The notes: generated by a model not told the origin, from the letters alone. A stretch of 64,000 nucleotides of DNA from Paenibacillus guangzhouensis (GCF_009363075.1 NZ_CP045293.1:5016501-5080500), one strand, 5' to 3'. Shown: positions 40,491-50,802, numbered from the stretch's first letter. Numbers and translations: made by a program.

Positions 40491-41531
40491 TTAAAGGACC
40501 TGCAGACAAACCGGCTTAACCACTTCAATACGGTCCACCGTTGCCTCAGGCATCCCTTCCGCATTCAACCGGATCACGATGATCGAATCCGAATTCTGAT
40601 TCGCGGCTAGGATATATGGCGCATCTGGCACCAGCGTAAAGTGGCGCGGGAAATTCCCTTCTGTTGATACATGGCCTACGTATCGCAGCTCGTTCGGTTC
40701 TTGAACGTGGAACATCGCAAGACTATCTTCCCCACGGTTCGAACCGAATACGATCTTACCCGAACCGGAGACGGAAATCTCAGCGCAGTAGCTCTCCCCT
40801 TGGAAGTCTGGTGCCAGCGTCGACAGCTTCTGTACCGCCGCTAATCCACCAGTCGAACGATCGATTTCGAACACTTCTACTTCGGAAGTCAATTCATAGA
40901 TTACATAGACATAAGGTGCTTCGGGATGGAAATCCAAGTGGCGCGGTCCAGAGCCTGGGGCCAGATGGGCAATCGAACGTTCAATCAATTTCCCCTCTGA
41001 GGTGAGTTCGTAGGTCACGACTTGATCCAGACCAAGATCAGCGACGAGGAAATACGGCGTTCCCGGAATCTGCTTAATGGAGTGCGGGTGAGGCGCTTCC
41101 TGACGGTCTGCACGAACACCGTGTCCCGTATGCTGCACTTGATCCGACATCGCACCAATCTCACCCTCTGAGGTGAGCGGATAGACACAAATGCTGCCTG
41201 AGGAATAGTTCACAAGCAACAGATAGTCGCCCGATGCATCTACCACGACGTAGCAAGGATCTGCACCTTGGGTAGATTGTCGGTTCACTTCCTCCAGCGT
41301 GCCCTTCTCAAGATCATAACGCAAGGACACAACGGCCCCTTCCCCCGTCTCACTCACAGCATATACGCGGCCGCGAGGAGCATCGACGGTCAGAAACGAT
41401 GGATTCGCTACACCAGCTGCGCCGCCTACCCGCTTCAGACGTCCCTCAGCTTGATCGAATTGAAATAAATGAATGCCCTCTTCTTCCTTTGGTGCATAAG
41501 ACCCAACAAAAACTGCTCTGTTCTGCATCAT
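40491..41531 (-). CDS. Lactonase family protein (6-phosphogluconolactonase-like beta-propeller)
   Basis: 346 residues, seven-bladed propeller of the YbhE/Pgl family. Typical stretches: NRAVFVGSYAPKEEEGIHLF, NPSFLTVDAPRGRVYAVSE, VNYSSGSICVYPL, EAPHPHSIKQIPG, GSGPRHLDFHPEAPYVYV and GNFPRHFTLVPDAPYILAANQNSD (shown in part). Probably hydrolyses 6-phosphogluconolactone or a related lactone. Start: ATG 41531 is 8 nt after AAGGAGG; the longer frame starts over that ribosome binding site. Monocistronic. Confidence 0.85.
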   Translation of the reverse strand: MMQNRAVFVGSYAPKEEEGIHLFQFDQAEGRLKRVGGAAGVANPSFLTVDAPRGRVYAVSETGEGAVVSLRYDLEKGTLEEVNRQSTQGADPCYVVVDASGDYLLLVNYSSGSICVYPLTSEGEIGAMSDQVQHTGHGVRADRQEAPHPHSIKQIPGTPYFLVADLGLDQVVTYELTSEGKLIERSIAHLAPGSGPRHLDFHPEAPYVYVIYELTSEVEVFEIDRSTGGLAAVQKLSTLAPDFQGESYCAEISVSGSGKIVFGSNRGEDSLAMFHVQEPNELRYVGHVSTEGNFPRHFTLVPDAPYILAANQNSDSIIVIRLNAEGMPEATVDRIEVVKPVCLQVL

Positions 41532-41712
41532 TTCGATATCCTCCTTCGTCACCTAACACGAATCAACGATTTATGTATTACACACGCGGATCACGATACT
41601 CCCATTTTACCTTCTTTTTCCGTTCGTTTCACCACTTGATTTCATCCCCACAAGTGGTGCTTTGGCTATGGTCTCGATACGATTCAGGTACTTTGCAGGA
41701 GCCCCGATAACG

Positions 41713-41744
41713 ATTAAAAAACCCGACCTTGGACAGGTCGGGCT
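41713..41744 (-). terminator. Intrinsic terminator of chemoreceptor 1
   Basis: CCCGACC (41722-41728)/GGTCGGG (41736-41742) with a T run on the minus strand. Another inverted repeat, CACCACTTG/CAAGTGGTG (41630-41638/41651-41659), lies further along without a T tail. Confidence 0.8.
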
Positions 41745-41762
41745 GTATTCGCAATACATGTG

Positions 41763-43451
41763 CTAAATTTTAAATTTCCCGACTTGCGATTGCAACTGCT
41801 CTGCCATTGTCGAGAGTGAGCCCGCCGATATACTGATTTCTTCCATTGAAGCGAGCTGTTCTTGTGTCGCAGCAGATACCGTCTGCGATTCTGCAACTGC
41901 CAATTCAGCCGCTTGTGAGATCGAATTGATCGAACCAACCACTTGCTCGGTGTTTACCGACATTTGCTGCACACTAGCAGAGACGTTCTGAATCTCATCA
42001 GACACCTGACTGATCGAATGATGAATATGCTCGAACGCTTCGCCTGCTTGGTTCACCGTGCGAATTCCTTCAGCGACTTCTTTGCGTCCAACCTCAACGG
42101 ATTCCTGTGTCGTCTTCGACTCTTTCTGGATCACCGTGACCAGTTCCGTAATCTGCTGCGCCGATTGTGCGGATTGTTCTGCTAAATTACGCACTTCGTT
42201 CGCGACCACGGCAAACCCTTTGCCGTGCTCCCCCGCTCTTGCCGATTCGATTGCTGCATTCAACGCGAGCAGATTCGTCTGTCTTGCAATCTCCGTGATG
42301 ATCTGTACGATCTCTCCGATATCCTTGGAACGATTCGCTAGACCTGCTATCACGTGAGATAAATCTTCCATTGTATGATTAATCGATTGCATCTGCTGTA
42401 CCGCGGACTGAATCGCTTCGTTTCCTTCAACAGATTTCTCTGCGGTTGCAATAACGACCTGCGATACGCTCTGCGCATTCGCATTGATCTGCTTCACGCC
42501 TTCCGACATCTCATGGACGGCTTGGACGCACTCGGATACGCTCTGCACCTGATGTTCTGTCCCCTCTGCAACACGCTGGATCGATGCTGAGATTTGGACG
42601 GTCGCTTGACTCGTCTGCACGGAGCCCGCATTTAGTTCTTCGGAAGAAGCAGCGACATGTTCTGCCCCCGCATGGATTTCCTTAAGCAGCTGATGCAGAT
42701 TGCTCTTCATTCGATTGAAAGAGATCGCGAGATCACCAATTTCGTCACGGTTCTTAATGGCCAATTCCGGCTCTGTCAAATCACCGTCTGCAATGAGGGA
42801 GGCCGATTGAGAGATACGACGAAGCGGTTTGCTAATCAGGACAGATACCGCATAACCAATAACCATTGCTAGGATCGAAGTAACCACAATCATAATCAGA
42901 TTCATTAGCTTCAGGCCGTTAGACATCGCTTGATTTTCCTTGCTGCCCTCATCGAGCAGTTGCTGCTGCGCCTTCACCATTTTCTCTACTTCATATTCCA
43001 TCTCACGGCCAATCGGGATGATGCTGTTCACCGCTTGCTTCTCCGCAGCATCGAAATCCGTCTTGGATAGTGCAATGACCTTATCCGACTTCTCGACGAA
43101 GGATTTGCTTAATTCCACCAATTTGGCGATTGATTTCTTGTCGCTATCCTGCTCCGCCATTTTCCCGAGCGATTCCAGCTGCTTCAATTGCTGTTCATTG
43201 ATTTGCTTGAATCGCGTTAACGACTCTTCCGTCTCGGAGAGCAAGTAATCGCGTAGTCCGCTGGTCTGAGCAACCGTGCTCTTGGATATATTCGAGACGC
43301 CTATCAGAATATCGACCCTCCGTTCCAGCAGGTCCTGGTACGAATGGTCCATCTTGGTCAAGCTGTTGAAAAGAACGATACCTGAGATGATTAAGATAGC
43401 CACAACCGCGAGGAACCCGCCGATTAATTTCTTCCGAATGCTGAATCTCAT
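41763..43451 (-). CDS. Methyl-accepting chemotaxis protein 1
   Basis: 562 residues. TM1 (about 8-30), a four-helix-bundle extracytoplasmic sensor (about 32-185), TM2 (about 187-210), HAMP (about 211-265), then the coiled-coil signalling domain with the conserved hairpin tip [21 protein letters not shown] (quoted in part: [12 protein letters not shown]). It binds CheW/CheA at the cell pole. Same length and design as the neighbouring chemoreceptor at 43645; the two are tandem paralogues that differ most in the sensor region. Confidence 0.92.
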   Translation of the reverse strand: MRFSIRKKLIGGFLAVVAILIISGIVLFNSLTKMDHSYQDLLERRVDILIGVSNISKSTVAQTSGLRDYLLSETEESLTRFKQINEQQLKQLESLGKMAEQDSDKKSIAKLVELSKSFVEKSDKVIALSKTDFDAAEKQAVNSIIPIGREMEYEVEKMVKAQQQLLDEGSKENQAMSNGLKLMNLIMIVVTSILAMVIGYAVSVLISKPLRRISQSASLIADGDLTEPELAIKNRDEIGDLAISFNRMKSNLHQLLKEIHAGAEHVAASSEELNAGSVQTSQATVQISASIQRVAEGTEHQVQSVSECVQAVHEMSEGVKQINANAQSVSQVVIATAEKSVEGNEAIQSAVQQMQSINHTMEDLSHVIAGLANRSKDIGEIVQIITEIARQTNLLALNAAIESARAGEHGKGFAVVANEVRNLAEQSAQSAQQITELVTVIQKESKTTQESVEVGRKEVAEGIRTVNQAGEAFEHIHHSISQVSDEIQNVSASVQQMSVNTEQVVGSINSISQAAELAVAESQTVSAATQEQLASMEEISISAGSLSTMAEQLQSQVGKFKI

Positions 43452-43562
43452 CTTTTCTCTCCTTCCAATCCAATGGTCTATTTTTCCAAGTAATTATAGC
43501 TTGATTTTCCCCAACATTCCAGCATAATCCAATAAAGTTTTACAAATCTCTACAATTAACGA

Positions 43563-43615
43563 CAAAAAAAGACACGACGATTCGAGCTTTTCATGCCCGT
43601 TCGAATCGTCATGTC
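43563..43615 (-). terminator. Intrinsic terminator of chemoreceptor 2
   Basis: 15-bp stem GACACGACGATTCGA (43571-43585)/(43601-43615) with one mismatch, followed by seven T on the minus strand. Confidence 0.85.
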
Positions 43616-43644
43616 TGTCTCATATATTATATCGGTCAAATGTC

Positions 43645-45333
43645 CTAAATTGTGAACTTAGACGTCTGAGCCTGAAGCTGCTCCGCTCGCTTTGAGAGCG
43701 ATTCGACAAAGGATGTGAACTCTTCCATTGACGCTAACTGCTCCTCTACAGCTCCTGTAACCGTCTGCGATTCTGAAGCTGAACGTTCAGTCATTTCAGA
43801 GATAGCATCCATCGACTTCACGACTTGAGCTGTATTCACATTCATCTGCTCGATACTGCTAGAAGCCAATTGAATCTCATCCGAAACACGAAGAATTGCA
43901 GACTGGATATGACCGAAGGCTTCTCCCGCTAGGTTTACAATCCGGATTCCTTCTTGGATCTCCTCCCGTCCCGCTTGGAAGGATTGGACTGTTGAATCAG
44001 AATCGCGCTGAATCTTCGAGATCAGCTCCGTAATCTGCATGGCTGATTGCGATGATTGCTCAGCGAGTAACCGAATTTCTTGCGCAACCACAGCGAACCC
44101 TTTGCCATGCTCTCCAGCACGCGCAGACTCTATGGCTGCATTAAGAGCTAGCAGGTTCGTCTGCTTGGCGATACTCGTAATGAGTTCTACCATCTTATTA
44201 ATATGCTTCGAACGATCACCAAGATCGACAATGATCTGGAACAACCCGTCAATTGTCTGCTCTATCGACTTCATTTGCTTAATTGCAGCTTGGATGGACT
44301 CGTTCCCTTCCTCTGATTTCTCACGCGTGACGACAACTGCTTCAGCAACTTGCTGCGCGTTGTCCGAAATCTGCTGCGCACCTGCGGATAATTCCTGCAT
44401 GGCTTGTACACAGACGGTCACATTCTGAACTTGATGATCCGTCCCTTCCGCCACACGGGTAATCGATACCGCAATCTGTTCCGTCGAGCGATTCGTCTGA
44501 TCCGCGCCTGCCGCAAGCTCTTGGGAAGAAGCTGCTACATGCTCCGCACCCTCCGATATCTCGGCAAGGAGATGGCGAAGATTGCTGCTCATCTGATTGA
44601 AGGATTGCGCGAGGTCGCCTATCTCATCCCGGTTGCGAATCTGGATATCCGGGTCCGTTAAGTCCCCATTTGCGATATGCTGCGCCGACCGAGAGATCTT
44701 TACAAGCGGTCTGCTTATTAAGCGGGACAGCAGGTAACCGATGACGATCGCTAGCAGAAGCGCTAGCCCGATCGAACTATAGCTTAGCACTTTCAAGTCT
44801 GAGACCATCGATGAATTCTCAGCCGTACTCTGCTTCAACACTTCTTCTTGATTCTTCGCGATCTTGTTCGTGATGCTCTCCATCTGCTGACCGACAGGGA
44901 TCAGATTTGCCGTTGCATCTTTCACCGCGCCTTCCCGATCCGTCGCTGCCTGATTAATGATATTCTCTGCCTTCAGGTTGAAATCACGACTCAAAGCGAC
45001 CAGTTGATTCATCAGTTGCTTATCCTCTTCCTTCTCCATTAACTGAAGTGTACCGTAAATAAGCTGAATTTCACCCTGACTAGCTTGCTGCATCGCTTGA
45101 ACATTCTTCTCATCATTGGTAAGCAAGAACTGTTGAAGGCTGCTCGTATGTTGGGCCGTATATGTAGATATGCGTTCAACGTGTGACAAAATCTGGGTGT
45201 CCCGCTGCAATAATGTCGTATACGATTTATCCATGCGGTTCAAGTTGATCAGAAGAAAACCACCTGAACTCACTAACAAAATCGCTACGATGAGAAAACT
45301 GATGATTATTTTTCTAGTTATGCTAAACCTCAT
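43645..45333 (-). CDS. Methyl-accepting chemotaxis protein 2
   Basis: 562 residues after start correction: ATG 45333 lies 9 nt after GGGGGG; the frame runs further up without a signal. TM1 (about 8-30), four-helix-bundle sensor, TM2 (about 187-208), HAMP, signalling domain with [17 protein letters not shown]. Tandem paralogue of the receptor at 41763, with its own terminator between them, so they are separately transcribed. Ligand unknown. Confidence 0.92.
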   Translation of the reverse strand: MRFSITRKIIISFLIVAILLVSSGGFLLINLNRMDKSYTTLLQRDTQILSHVERISTYTAQHTSSLQQFLLTNDEKNVQAMQQASQGEIQLIYGTLQLMEKEEDKQLMNQLVALSRDFNLKAENIINQAATDREGAVKDATANLIPVGQQMESITNKIAKNQEEVLKQSTAENSSMVSDLKVLSYSSIGLALLLAIVIGYLLSRLISRPLVKISRSAQHIANGDLTDPDIQIRNRDEIGDLAQSFNQMSSNLRHLLAEISEGAEHVAASSQELAAGADQTNRSTEQIAVSITRVAEGTDHQVQNVTVCVQAMQELSAGAQQISDNAQQVAEAVVVTREKSEEGNESIQAAIKQMKSIEQTIDGLFQIIVDLGDRSKHINKMVELITSIAKQTNLLALNAAIESARAGEHGKGFAVVAQEIRLLAEQSSQSAMQITELISKIQRDSDSTVQSFQAGREEIQEGIRIVNLAGEAFGHIQSAILRVSDEIQLASSSIEQMNVNTAQVVKSMDAISEMTERSASESQTVTGAVEEQLASMEEFTSFVESLSKRAEQLQAQTSKFTI

Positions 45334-45516
45334 TCTCACGTGCCCCCCATGGTATATAATGCAATCTATATTGCCCCATTTTATACCATTGGTCACAAAA
45401 TATCACCAACCATTTTCATATGAAAACAACGGAATCTCCAAGAATGAACCTCTGATTCAAGAAGATAGATAAAATTCATATTATTTGACCACCGGTTCTA
45501 CAATTGTGCAGACGAA

Positions 45517-45549
45517 CAAAAAAAAGCACGCCAGGATATCCTGACGCGC
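45517..45549 (-). terminator. Intrinsic terminator of the GH130-lacI operon
   Basis: Stem GCACGCCAGG (45526-45535)/CCTGACGCGC (45540-45549), loop ATAT, eight T on the minus strand. Confidence 0.85.
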
Positions 45550-45557
45550 ATTTATTA

Positions 45558-46565
45558 TTAAATCCTTTTCACCGAATCCCGATACACCATTTTGCCTTTG
45601 ATCTGCACACGACCGATTTGCTTCATCGGATCCTGCAGCTTACCGATGATCCCTTGCACCGCGACACGCGACATTTCCAACACATCCACCTCTACGGTTG
45701 TCAATTGTGGATCGGAGATCGTCGAGTAAATATCATTATCGAAGCCGACCACGGTAATATCCTCAGGTACAGCGTAGCCCCGCTTACGCAGCTGTGCGAT
45801 CACACGGAACGCAGCCTTGTCGCAATTACAGACAAACGCTGTCGGCAGCTGCTCAGGCAGCTCGACATCGACCATCAGCCCGCGTGAATCACGATCCGAT
45901 AATACATACGCCGGATTAAGCTGCAGATGGTTCTCCAGCAGACTTTTATAGTAACCTAGGTAGCGGTCTTGAATACTGCTCGTAGAATAAATGTTACCGA
46001 CATACCCGATCTCGCGATGCCCCATCTCGACCAGATAATTCGTCAACTCATAGGAAGCGAAGAAATTATCCATCACGACGGCATCCATATCCGTATGCTG
46101 GTCATAGAAATCCAAGAAAATGATAGGTACATCGGTTTGCATCATATGCTCCACATAATTGGCATGGATCTGCCCTAAGAGGATAAACCCATCAACCTTC
46201 TTCTCATGATAGATCCGAGGCAGTACATCCTGCGCCTCATCCTCTTCACTGAGGATATGAAGAATACCCGAGTAATGGTAAGGATCAAGCATCGTCGTGA
46301 TCTGCTGATAGAACCGGAAGTAGAAGGATTGCACCTCGACGGCGAACCTTTCCGGGATGATGACGCCAATGTTATACGAGCGCCCTTCTTTCATCGACTT
46401 GGCCAGATTGTTCATCCGATAACCCATTTCATCGGCCAGCTGTTTAATTTTTTGTTTCAGTTCATCGCTGACGCCTTCTTTGTCATTCAGCGCCTTAGAT
46501 ACTGTCACCGTGCTAACGCCGAGTTTCTCCGCCAAGTCACGCATGGTAATCTCACGATTCTTCAA
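45558..46565 (-). CDS. LacI-family transcriptional regulator
   Basis: 335 residues. LacI HTH (ITMRDLAEKLGVSTVTVSKALN) with hinge helix (..NNLAKSMKEGRSYNIGVIIP), then a periplasmic-binding-like effector domain (about 60-330). Start: GGAGG lies 9 nt before an in-frame TTG at 46565 (MKNREITMRDLAEK), the usual distance of the HTH from the N-terminus; the upstream ATG at 46589 lacks a site. Lies 66 bp downstream of the GH130 gene in the same operon and most likely represses it from the palindrome near 47868. Confidence 0.88.
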   Translation of the reverse strand: MKNREITMRDLAEKLGVSTVTVSKALNDKEGVSDELKQKIKQLADEMGYRMNNLAKSMKEGRSYNIGVIIPERFAVEVQSFYFRFYQQITTMLDPYHYSGILHILSEEDEAQDVLPRIYHEKKVDGFILLGQIHANYVEHMMQTDVPIIFLDFYDQHTDMDAVVMDNFFASYELTNYLVEMGHREIGYVGNIYSTSSIQDRYLGYYKSLLENHLQLNPAYVLSDRDSRGLMVDVELPEQLPTAFVCNCDKAAFRVIAQLRKRGYAVPEDITVVGFDNDIYSTISDPQLTTVEVDVLEMSRVAVQGIIGKLQDPMKQIGRVQIKGKMVYRDSVKRI

Positions 46566-46631
46566 GATAACCGTCCTCCGATACAACATATCTACTTATA
46601 GATTACATTCATCTCGTTCTATCATGCACGA

Positions 46632-47810
46632 CTAGCCCTGACTTAGCAACTCTAGATTATTCGCAATCAACGCGGAGCGCTGCCTTACGCAATCTAATGA
46701 ACGGTATGGATCCTCTGGCGTGTTGAATGTGTAATCGACCAATTGATCAATCGTCGTCGTCGCAACATGCAGCCGCGTATCACTGGAGGCATAGTAGATG
46801 AACACTTCATTCTTCTCATTCACAACCGCACCGTTGCTGAAAATAACGTTCGACACATCCCCCACACGTTCCTCATCGTACGGTGCGATTAGATGACCGC
46901 CCGGCTTCGCGATCACTTGGGTCGGATCTTCCAGGCTCGTCGCGAATACATACAAGACATACCGCAGCCCCGCTGCCGTGTTCCGCACCCCATGCGCGAT
47001 ATGAATCCAGCCCTTGTCCGTCTTAATCGGCGCAGGTCCCTGGCCATTCTTCACCTCGTAGACGGTGTGGTAGCGCTTCTCATCCAATACCGTCTCGAGC
47101 TGAATTACCGGATTCAGAATATCTGGGCATAAGCCAAAAGCAATACCGCCGCCAGAGCCTGTCGAGATGAAGCCGTCCTGCGGACGTGTGTAGAACGCAT
47201 ACTGCCCGTCCACGAACTCCGGATGGAGAACCACGTTACGCTGCTGCGGCGAAGGCGTCTGAATGTTCGGCAGCTTCTCCCAATACTTCAAATCTCTCGT
47301 GCGCACGAGGCCCGCTTGCGCGACGGCGCTCGACGTATCGAAAGGCGATGCCTCTGGATCTTTCCGCTCCGAGCAATAGATGCCGTAGATCCAGCCATCT
47401 TCATGCTGTACGAGGCGCATATCATAAATATTCGTCTCGTCCTCATCGTCATTCTCCCACGATACCGGGTAATCCCAGAACCGGAATTGATCCACCCCGG
47501 TGTCGCTCTCGGCAATGGCGAAGAACGATTTGCGATCTAATCCCTCCACGCGAGCTACAACGTAATATTTGCCGTTCAAGTAGATAGCGCCAGCGTTGAA
47601 CACCGCATTGATGCCTAGGCGCTCCATGAAATACGGATTCGTCTTAGGGTTCAGATCGAACCGCCAATAGAGCGGTGCGTGATGACGCGTCAATACCGGA
47701 TAGGTATAGCGATCGTACAACCCGTTATAGAAGCTCTCTTTTTTCGTATTGCGCCGGCCTAGCAGCTCCTCCTGCGCACGCAGTAATTCCGCATATTTCT
47801 CGTGGATCAT
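46632..47810 (-). CDS. GH130 4-O-beta-D-mannosyl-D-glucose phosphorylase
   Basis: 392 residues. Matches GH130 subfamily 1: [40 protein letters not shown], the catalytic Asp130 in [43 protein letters not shown] and [14 protein letters not shown]. Phosphorolysis of mannosyl-glucose to mannose 1-phosphate and glucose is the known reaction of this subfamily, used after epimerisation of mannobiose. No epimerase or sugar transporter is adjacent, which is unusual; the operon contains only this enzyme and a LacI regulator. AGGGTGG lies 6 nt before the ATG. Confidence 0.88.
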   Translation of the reverse strand: MIHEKYAELLRAQEELLGRRNTKKESFYNGLYDRYTYPVLTRHHAPLYWRFDLNPKTNPYFMERLGINAVFNAGAIYLNGKYYVVARVEGLDRKSFFAIAESDTGVDQFRFWDYPVSWENDDEDETNIYDMRLVQHEDGWIYGIYCSERKDPEASPFDTSSAVAQAGLVRTRDLKYWEKLPNIQTPSPQQRNVVLHPEFVDGQYAFYTRPQDGFISTGSGGGIAFGLCPDILNPVIQLETVLDEKRYHTVYEVKNGQGPAPIKTDKGWIHIAHGVRNTAAGLRYVLYVFATSLEDPTQVIAKPGGHLIAPYDEERVGDVSNVIFSNGAVVNEKNEVFIYYASSDTRLHVATTTIDQLVDYTFNTPEDPYRSLDCVRQRSALIANNLELLSQG

Positions 47811-47867
47811 CCTTCGCCACCCTCTCCATGGATTAGGGCATGAAATCTTGGTTACGTCATGCCTTTT

Positions 47868-47891
47868 AAGTTGTTAGCTAATCGTTAACTT
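47868..47891. promoter_or_regulatory. Probable LacI-type operator
   Basis: Imperfect palindrome AAGTT..N14..AACTT centred on TTAGCTAATCG, just downstream of the expected transcription start of the GH130 operon. Symmetry is only partial. Confidence 0.45.
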
Positions 47892-47901
47892 AACTAAACT
47901 T

Positions 47902-47930
47902 ATCGTATGCGAAGGAATAGAGCCTGTCAA
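47902..47930 (-). promoter_or_regulatory. SigA-type promoter of the GH130-lacI operon
   Basis: On the minus strand TTGACA (47930-47925), 17-bp spacer, TACGAT (47907-47902), about 90 bp upstream of the ATG. Confidence 0.75.
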
Positions 47931-48010
47931 TGAGCTAAATCGGCTTTTCTCTCAGAAAATACATTGTTCTAGATTGAAAAAACTTGCATACAGCATCTTT
48001 CGATATTAAG

Positions 48011-48206
48011 CTAAAAGTATAAGTTCAAAAAGTCGGCATTTCAGCACCGAGAAGGTTGCGAGAACCTGAAAAAGGAGGAACGGAGTTTAGGCGAAACCTA
48101 AATGAGTACCGGATTTCGAAGGTGAACGTAAGATTCGATGTCGACTAGGCTTCTTAAATGACTTCGTGATCAAATGATGAATTTTTGAACTACCTCTAAA
48201 AGTATA
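48011..48206. mobile_element. MITE-like element with terminal inverted and flanking direct repeats
   Basis: A non-coding segment of about 170 bp begins AGTTCAAAAA (48022-48031) and ends TTTTTGAACT (48182-48191), a perfect 10-bp terminal inverted repeat. It is flanked by an 11-bp direct repeat CTAAAAGTATA (48011-48021 and 48196-48206, the right one after four extra bases), as expected from a target-site duplication. Inside are hairpins AGGTT-GCGAG-AACCT and TTTAGG-CGAAA-CCTAAA. No transposase. Could instead be a dispersed structured-RNA repeat. It lies just upstream of the MarR gene. Confidence 0.6.
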
Positions 48207-48238
48207 TGAAAATTGCGAGTTGAATGGAGTCAATGCCT

Positions 48239-48691
48239 ATGGAAAACCTATTCAGCATCATTGAACGTGAAATTGCTATTTTCGGTCGTCGCGCAGAGGC
48301 GATCCGCATTGCTTATTTGAATCACAAAGAGATTGATCGCTCTACGTATCTATTGCTGCGTCTATTACTAGATGAGGGTCCTCTAGCAATCAAATCGCTT
48401 GCGGATGCGCTTCATCTAGACATTTCCACCGCAAGCAGGCAGACCGCTGCCCTCGAAGGGAAAGGGTTCGTCGAACGCCTTTCCGATCCGAGCGATGCGC
48501 GGGTCAAGCTGCTGCAAATTACCGAGCTTGGACAGAACCAGTTGCATGCCTTTGTAGTGTCGCGACAAGAGTTCTATGCGAAGCTGCTTGAGGACTGGAA
48601 TGAGGAAGAATGCCGTCAATTCGGCGAGAGCTTGGCACGCTTCAACCGCACGATTGAAGAACGACGCCTAGAGCGCGAGAAATCCGAATAA
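48239..48691 (+). CDS. MarR-family transcriptional regulator
   Basis: 150 residues. Winged helix: DRSTYLLLRLLLDEGPLAIK, DALHLDISTASRQTAAL (recognition helix), wing RLSDPSDARVKLLQIT, then the C-terminal dimer helix. Start: ATG 48239 is 9 nt after GGAG; ATGs at 48224 and 48233 are too close or upstream of it. Its promoter must lie inside or right next to the MITE-like element that ends at 48206. Target and ligand unknown; no operon partner. Confidence 0.85.
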   Translation: MENLFSIIEREIAIFGRRAEAIRIAYLNHKEIDRSTYLLLRLLLDEGPLAIKSLADALHLDISTASRQTAALEGKGFVERLSDPSDARVKLLQITELGQNQLHAFVVSRQEFYAKLLEDWNEEECRQFGESLARFNRTIEERRLEREKSE

Positions 48692-49086
48692 CACGATAGA
48701 TCATGGCACGTATTGCACTTCAAGCAAGTTTGATTAGCAAGAAATGAAAACCCTTGCAACCTCAGTCTGTTCTCCTTACCATTTATCCGCATGCCAAAAG
48801 GCGATTTCAGAAGACATTATTTGTTCTTCCGAAACGCCTTTTTTTATTGAAAATCGACATCATTTAACATCATTTCTCAATCTTAAAATTTGGATGTAAA
48901 TGGATATTTGTTATCAATTTTGACATCATTTTATGAATGAATGACCATGCGCTTGTCATTTTTATTCCTAGAGTACCAAGGGTTTTCCCACCTTGTAATA
49001 AATTACCTGACCTCATTCACGAACAAGACTGTTACAATTTGAAATAAGTCTGCCAATTAAATACCAACTTTTGGAGGTGCTTGCAT
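48692..49086. other. Intergenic region, AT-rich, with a terminator
   Basis: 395 bp without a gene. It holds the marR terminator (48797-48842). After that comes an AT-rich stretch with three copies of ACATCATTT (about 48857, 48867 and 48923-48935) and the GGAGG of the next gene at 49073. I see no other structure. Confidence 0.5.
48797..48845 (+). terminator. Intrinsic terminator of marR
   Basis: AAAGGCGATTTCAGAAGA pairs with TCTTCCGAAACGCCTTT (stem about 48797-48815/48825-48842, mismatches) followed by a T run. Confidence 0.75.
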
Positions 49087-49863
49087 ATGATCATGAAGCC
49101 TGGGCAATTGCAACGCAAGCTGGAAGAACTCGAAGAGAAATTGAAGCATACTTCGGAGCCTTCGTATGTATTCAGACCCGGAGACCCTGTCCGCGTCGGA
49201 ATCCTGCAAGATGCTGTTGTAGCAGAGGTACTCCATGAAGGCAAAATCTATCTCATCGACTATACCTATATCGATAAGAACTACGGAAATCCGATCCGAC
49301 ATGAGCATACACGCAACTATTTTGGCTGGCTGGAGGTTCGAAAGCCGATCCCTGAGACATCGGATACGATCATTCGCAATACCGATATGAATGTTCGATT
49401 TACGTTCCGTATGTTATCCGAACTACTCCAACGTGTATACAACTTCGGTATGAATCTGGATCCAGATTACCAGCGTGATTACGTCTGGGAGCAAGAGGAC
49501 AAGGTTCGTCTGATCGAATCCGTGTTCAGCAATGTCGATATCGGTAAATTCGCCGTGATTCAACGGGATCCGAAGACTTGGGTTCGATCCGGACTTGGCT
49601 ATGAAATTGTAGACGGCAAACAACGCTTGATGACACTGATGGCTTATTATGAAGACCGATTTGCATGGAACGGCAAGAAGTATAGCGATCTGACCGCCAG
49701 AGAGCAGAATCATTTCATGAACTATCCGATTGTGTTCGCAGAAGTGAAGGATATGACGCGAGAGCAGACCTTGCGGTATTTCTTAATGCTGAACACGGTT
49801 GGCAAGACCATGGACGCAGAGCATCTAGAACGTGTACGTGCTGAACTCAAAACGGTGGAATAA
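49087..49863 (+). CDS. Stand-alone DUF262 (ParB/GmrS-like) protein
   Basis: 258 residues. An N-terminal coiled coil (about 3-25) and an SH3-like strand region (about 28-85, VFRPGDPVRVGILQD) are followed by a DUF262-type domain (about 105-255). DUF262 motifs: NLDPDYQRDYVWEQEDKV, LIESVFSNVDIGKF and YEIVDGKQRLMTLMAYY. The DGQR-type motif (here DGKQR) is the nucleotide-binding/hydrolysis signature shared with ParB-like nucleases and GmrS. No DUF1524/HNH partner is fused or adjacent. Start ATG 49087 is 9 nt after GGAGG; the TTG at 49081 is too close. Possible defence or DNA-processing role, not demonstrated. Confidence 0.75.
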   Translation: MIMKPGQLQRKLEELEEKLKHTSEPSYVFRPGDPVRVGILQDAVVAEVLHEGKIYLIDYTYIDKNYGNPIRHEHTRNYFGWLEVRKPIPETSDTIIRNTDMNVRFTFRMLSELLQRVYNFGMNLDPDYQRDYVWEQEDKVRLIESVFSNVDIGKFAVIQRDPKTWVRSGLGYEIVDGKQRLMTLMAYYEDRFAWNGKKYSDLTAREQNHFMNYPIVFAEVKDMTREQTLRYFLMLNTVGKTMDAEHLERVRAELKTVE

Positions 49864-49946
49864 GAGAGCTCATCCATTTCATACGATTTTACGATGAGGT
49901 TACAGGAGATTGCCTTAATCACTTCGTATGAAGGAGCGGATCGAAT

Positions 49947-50768
49947 TTGGGTTACTTTGTCGAGGTAGAGCCCCGTGTGAAAATATATGTGGAAGATGTG
50001 GGATCCGGCGAACCCGTCGTTTTCATTCATGGATGGCCGGTGAATCACCAAATGTTCGAATATCAGACCACGATCCTGCCCAGGTATGGCTATCGATGCA
50101 TTTGTATTGATATTCGTGGGTTTGGCCAATCGGATAGCCCTTGGCACGGTTACTCGTATGACCGGTTATCCGACGATGTGCGTACCGTTATTGACGCCCT
50201 CAAGCTGGAGCGCGTTCGACTCATCGGGTTCTCGGTGGGCGGCGCGATCGCCATTCGCTACATGGCCCGTCATTCTGGACGCAAGATCGCACAGCTTATT
50301 CTGCTGGGATCAGCATCGCCAAGCTTCACGAAACGCCCCGACTTCCCTTATGGCAATACGGTTGCAGATGTCGATGCGTTGATCGAACAGACTTCGGTTA
50401 ATCGTCCGCAGATGATCGAAGATTTCGGCCGCAAATTCTTCTTCAGTCCGATTACGGAGAGTTTCCGCGACTGGTTCCAACTGCTCGGGCTTCAAGCGTC
50501 GAGTCACGGCACCATCGCGCTCGCAGAATCACTCCGTGATGAAGACTTAAGGCAGGATCTTGACAAGATCCTCGTTCCGACAACGCTTCTGCATGGCGTC
50601 AAAGACAAAATTTGTCCCTACACACTCGCACTAGCGACGCACAAAGGGATTCCCGGTTCCGTTCTTATTCCTTTTGAGAAGAGCGGCCACGGCCTGTTCT
50701 ATGATGAACGCGAGAAATGTAATGAATTGATTCTTAAAGCACTGAGAGAAATTCAGACGACCAAATAA
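49947..50768 (+). CDS. Alpha/beta hydrolase (haloperoxidase/esterase-like)
   Basis: 273 residues, cytoplasmic. Features: VFIHGWPVNHQMFEYQ, RGFGQSDSP, nucleophile Ser in GFSVGGA, Asp in LLHGVKDKICP and His in KSGHGLF. Resembles non-heme chloroperoxidase/arylesterase-type hydrolases; substrate unknown. Start: TTG 49947, 10 nt after AAGGAG, no ATG nearby. Not closely related to the three membrane-anchored hydrolases at 7.4-10.8 kb. Confidence 0.85.
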   Translation: MGYFVEVEPRVKIYVEDVGSGEPVVFIHGWPVNHQMFEYQTTILPRYGYRCICIDIRGFGQSDSPWHGYSYDRLSDDVRTVIDALKLERVRLIGFSVGGAIAIRYMARHSGRKIAQLILLGSASPSFTKRPDFPYGNTVADVDALIEQTSVNRPQMIEDFGRKFFFSPITESFRDWFQLLGLQASSHGTIALAESLRDEDLRQDLDKILVPTTLLHGVKDKICPYTLALATHKGIPGSVLIPFEKSGHGLFYDEREKCNELILKALREIQTTK

Positions 50769-50802
50769 CCATGACACATACACCTAACCAATACACCAAA
50801 CC

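Noticed and set aside
48846-49080. Replication origin or Pho box in the AT-rich gap with ACATCATTT repeats
   Set aside because: Repeat spacing is irregular, no DnaA boxes or 11-bp period, and no partner genes.
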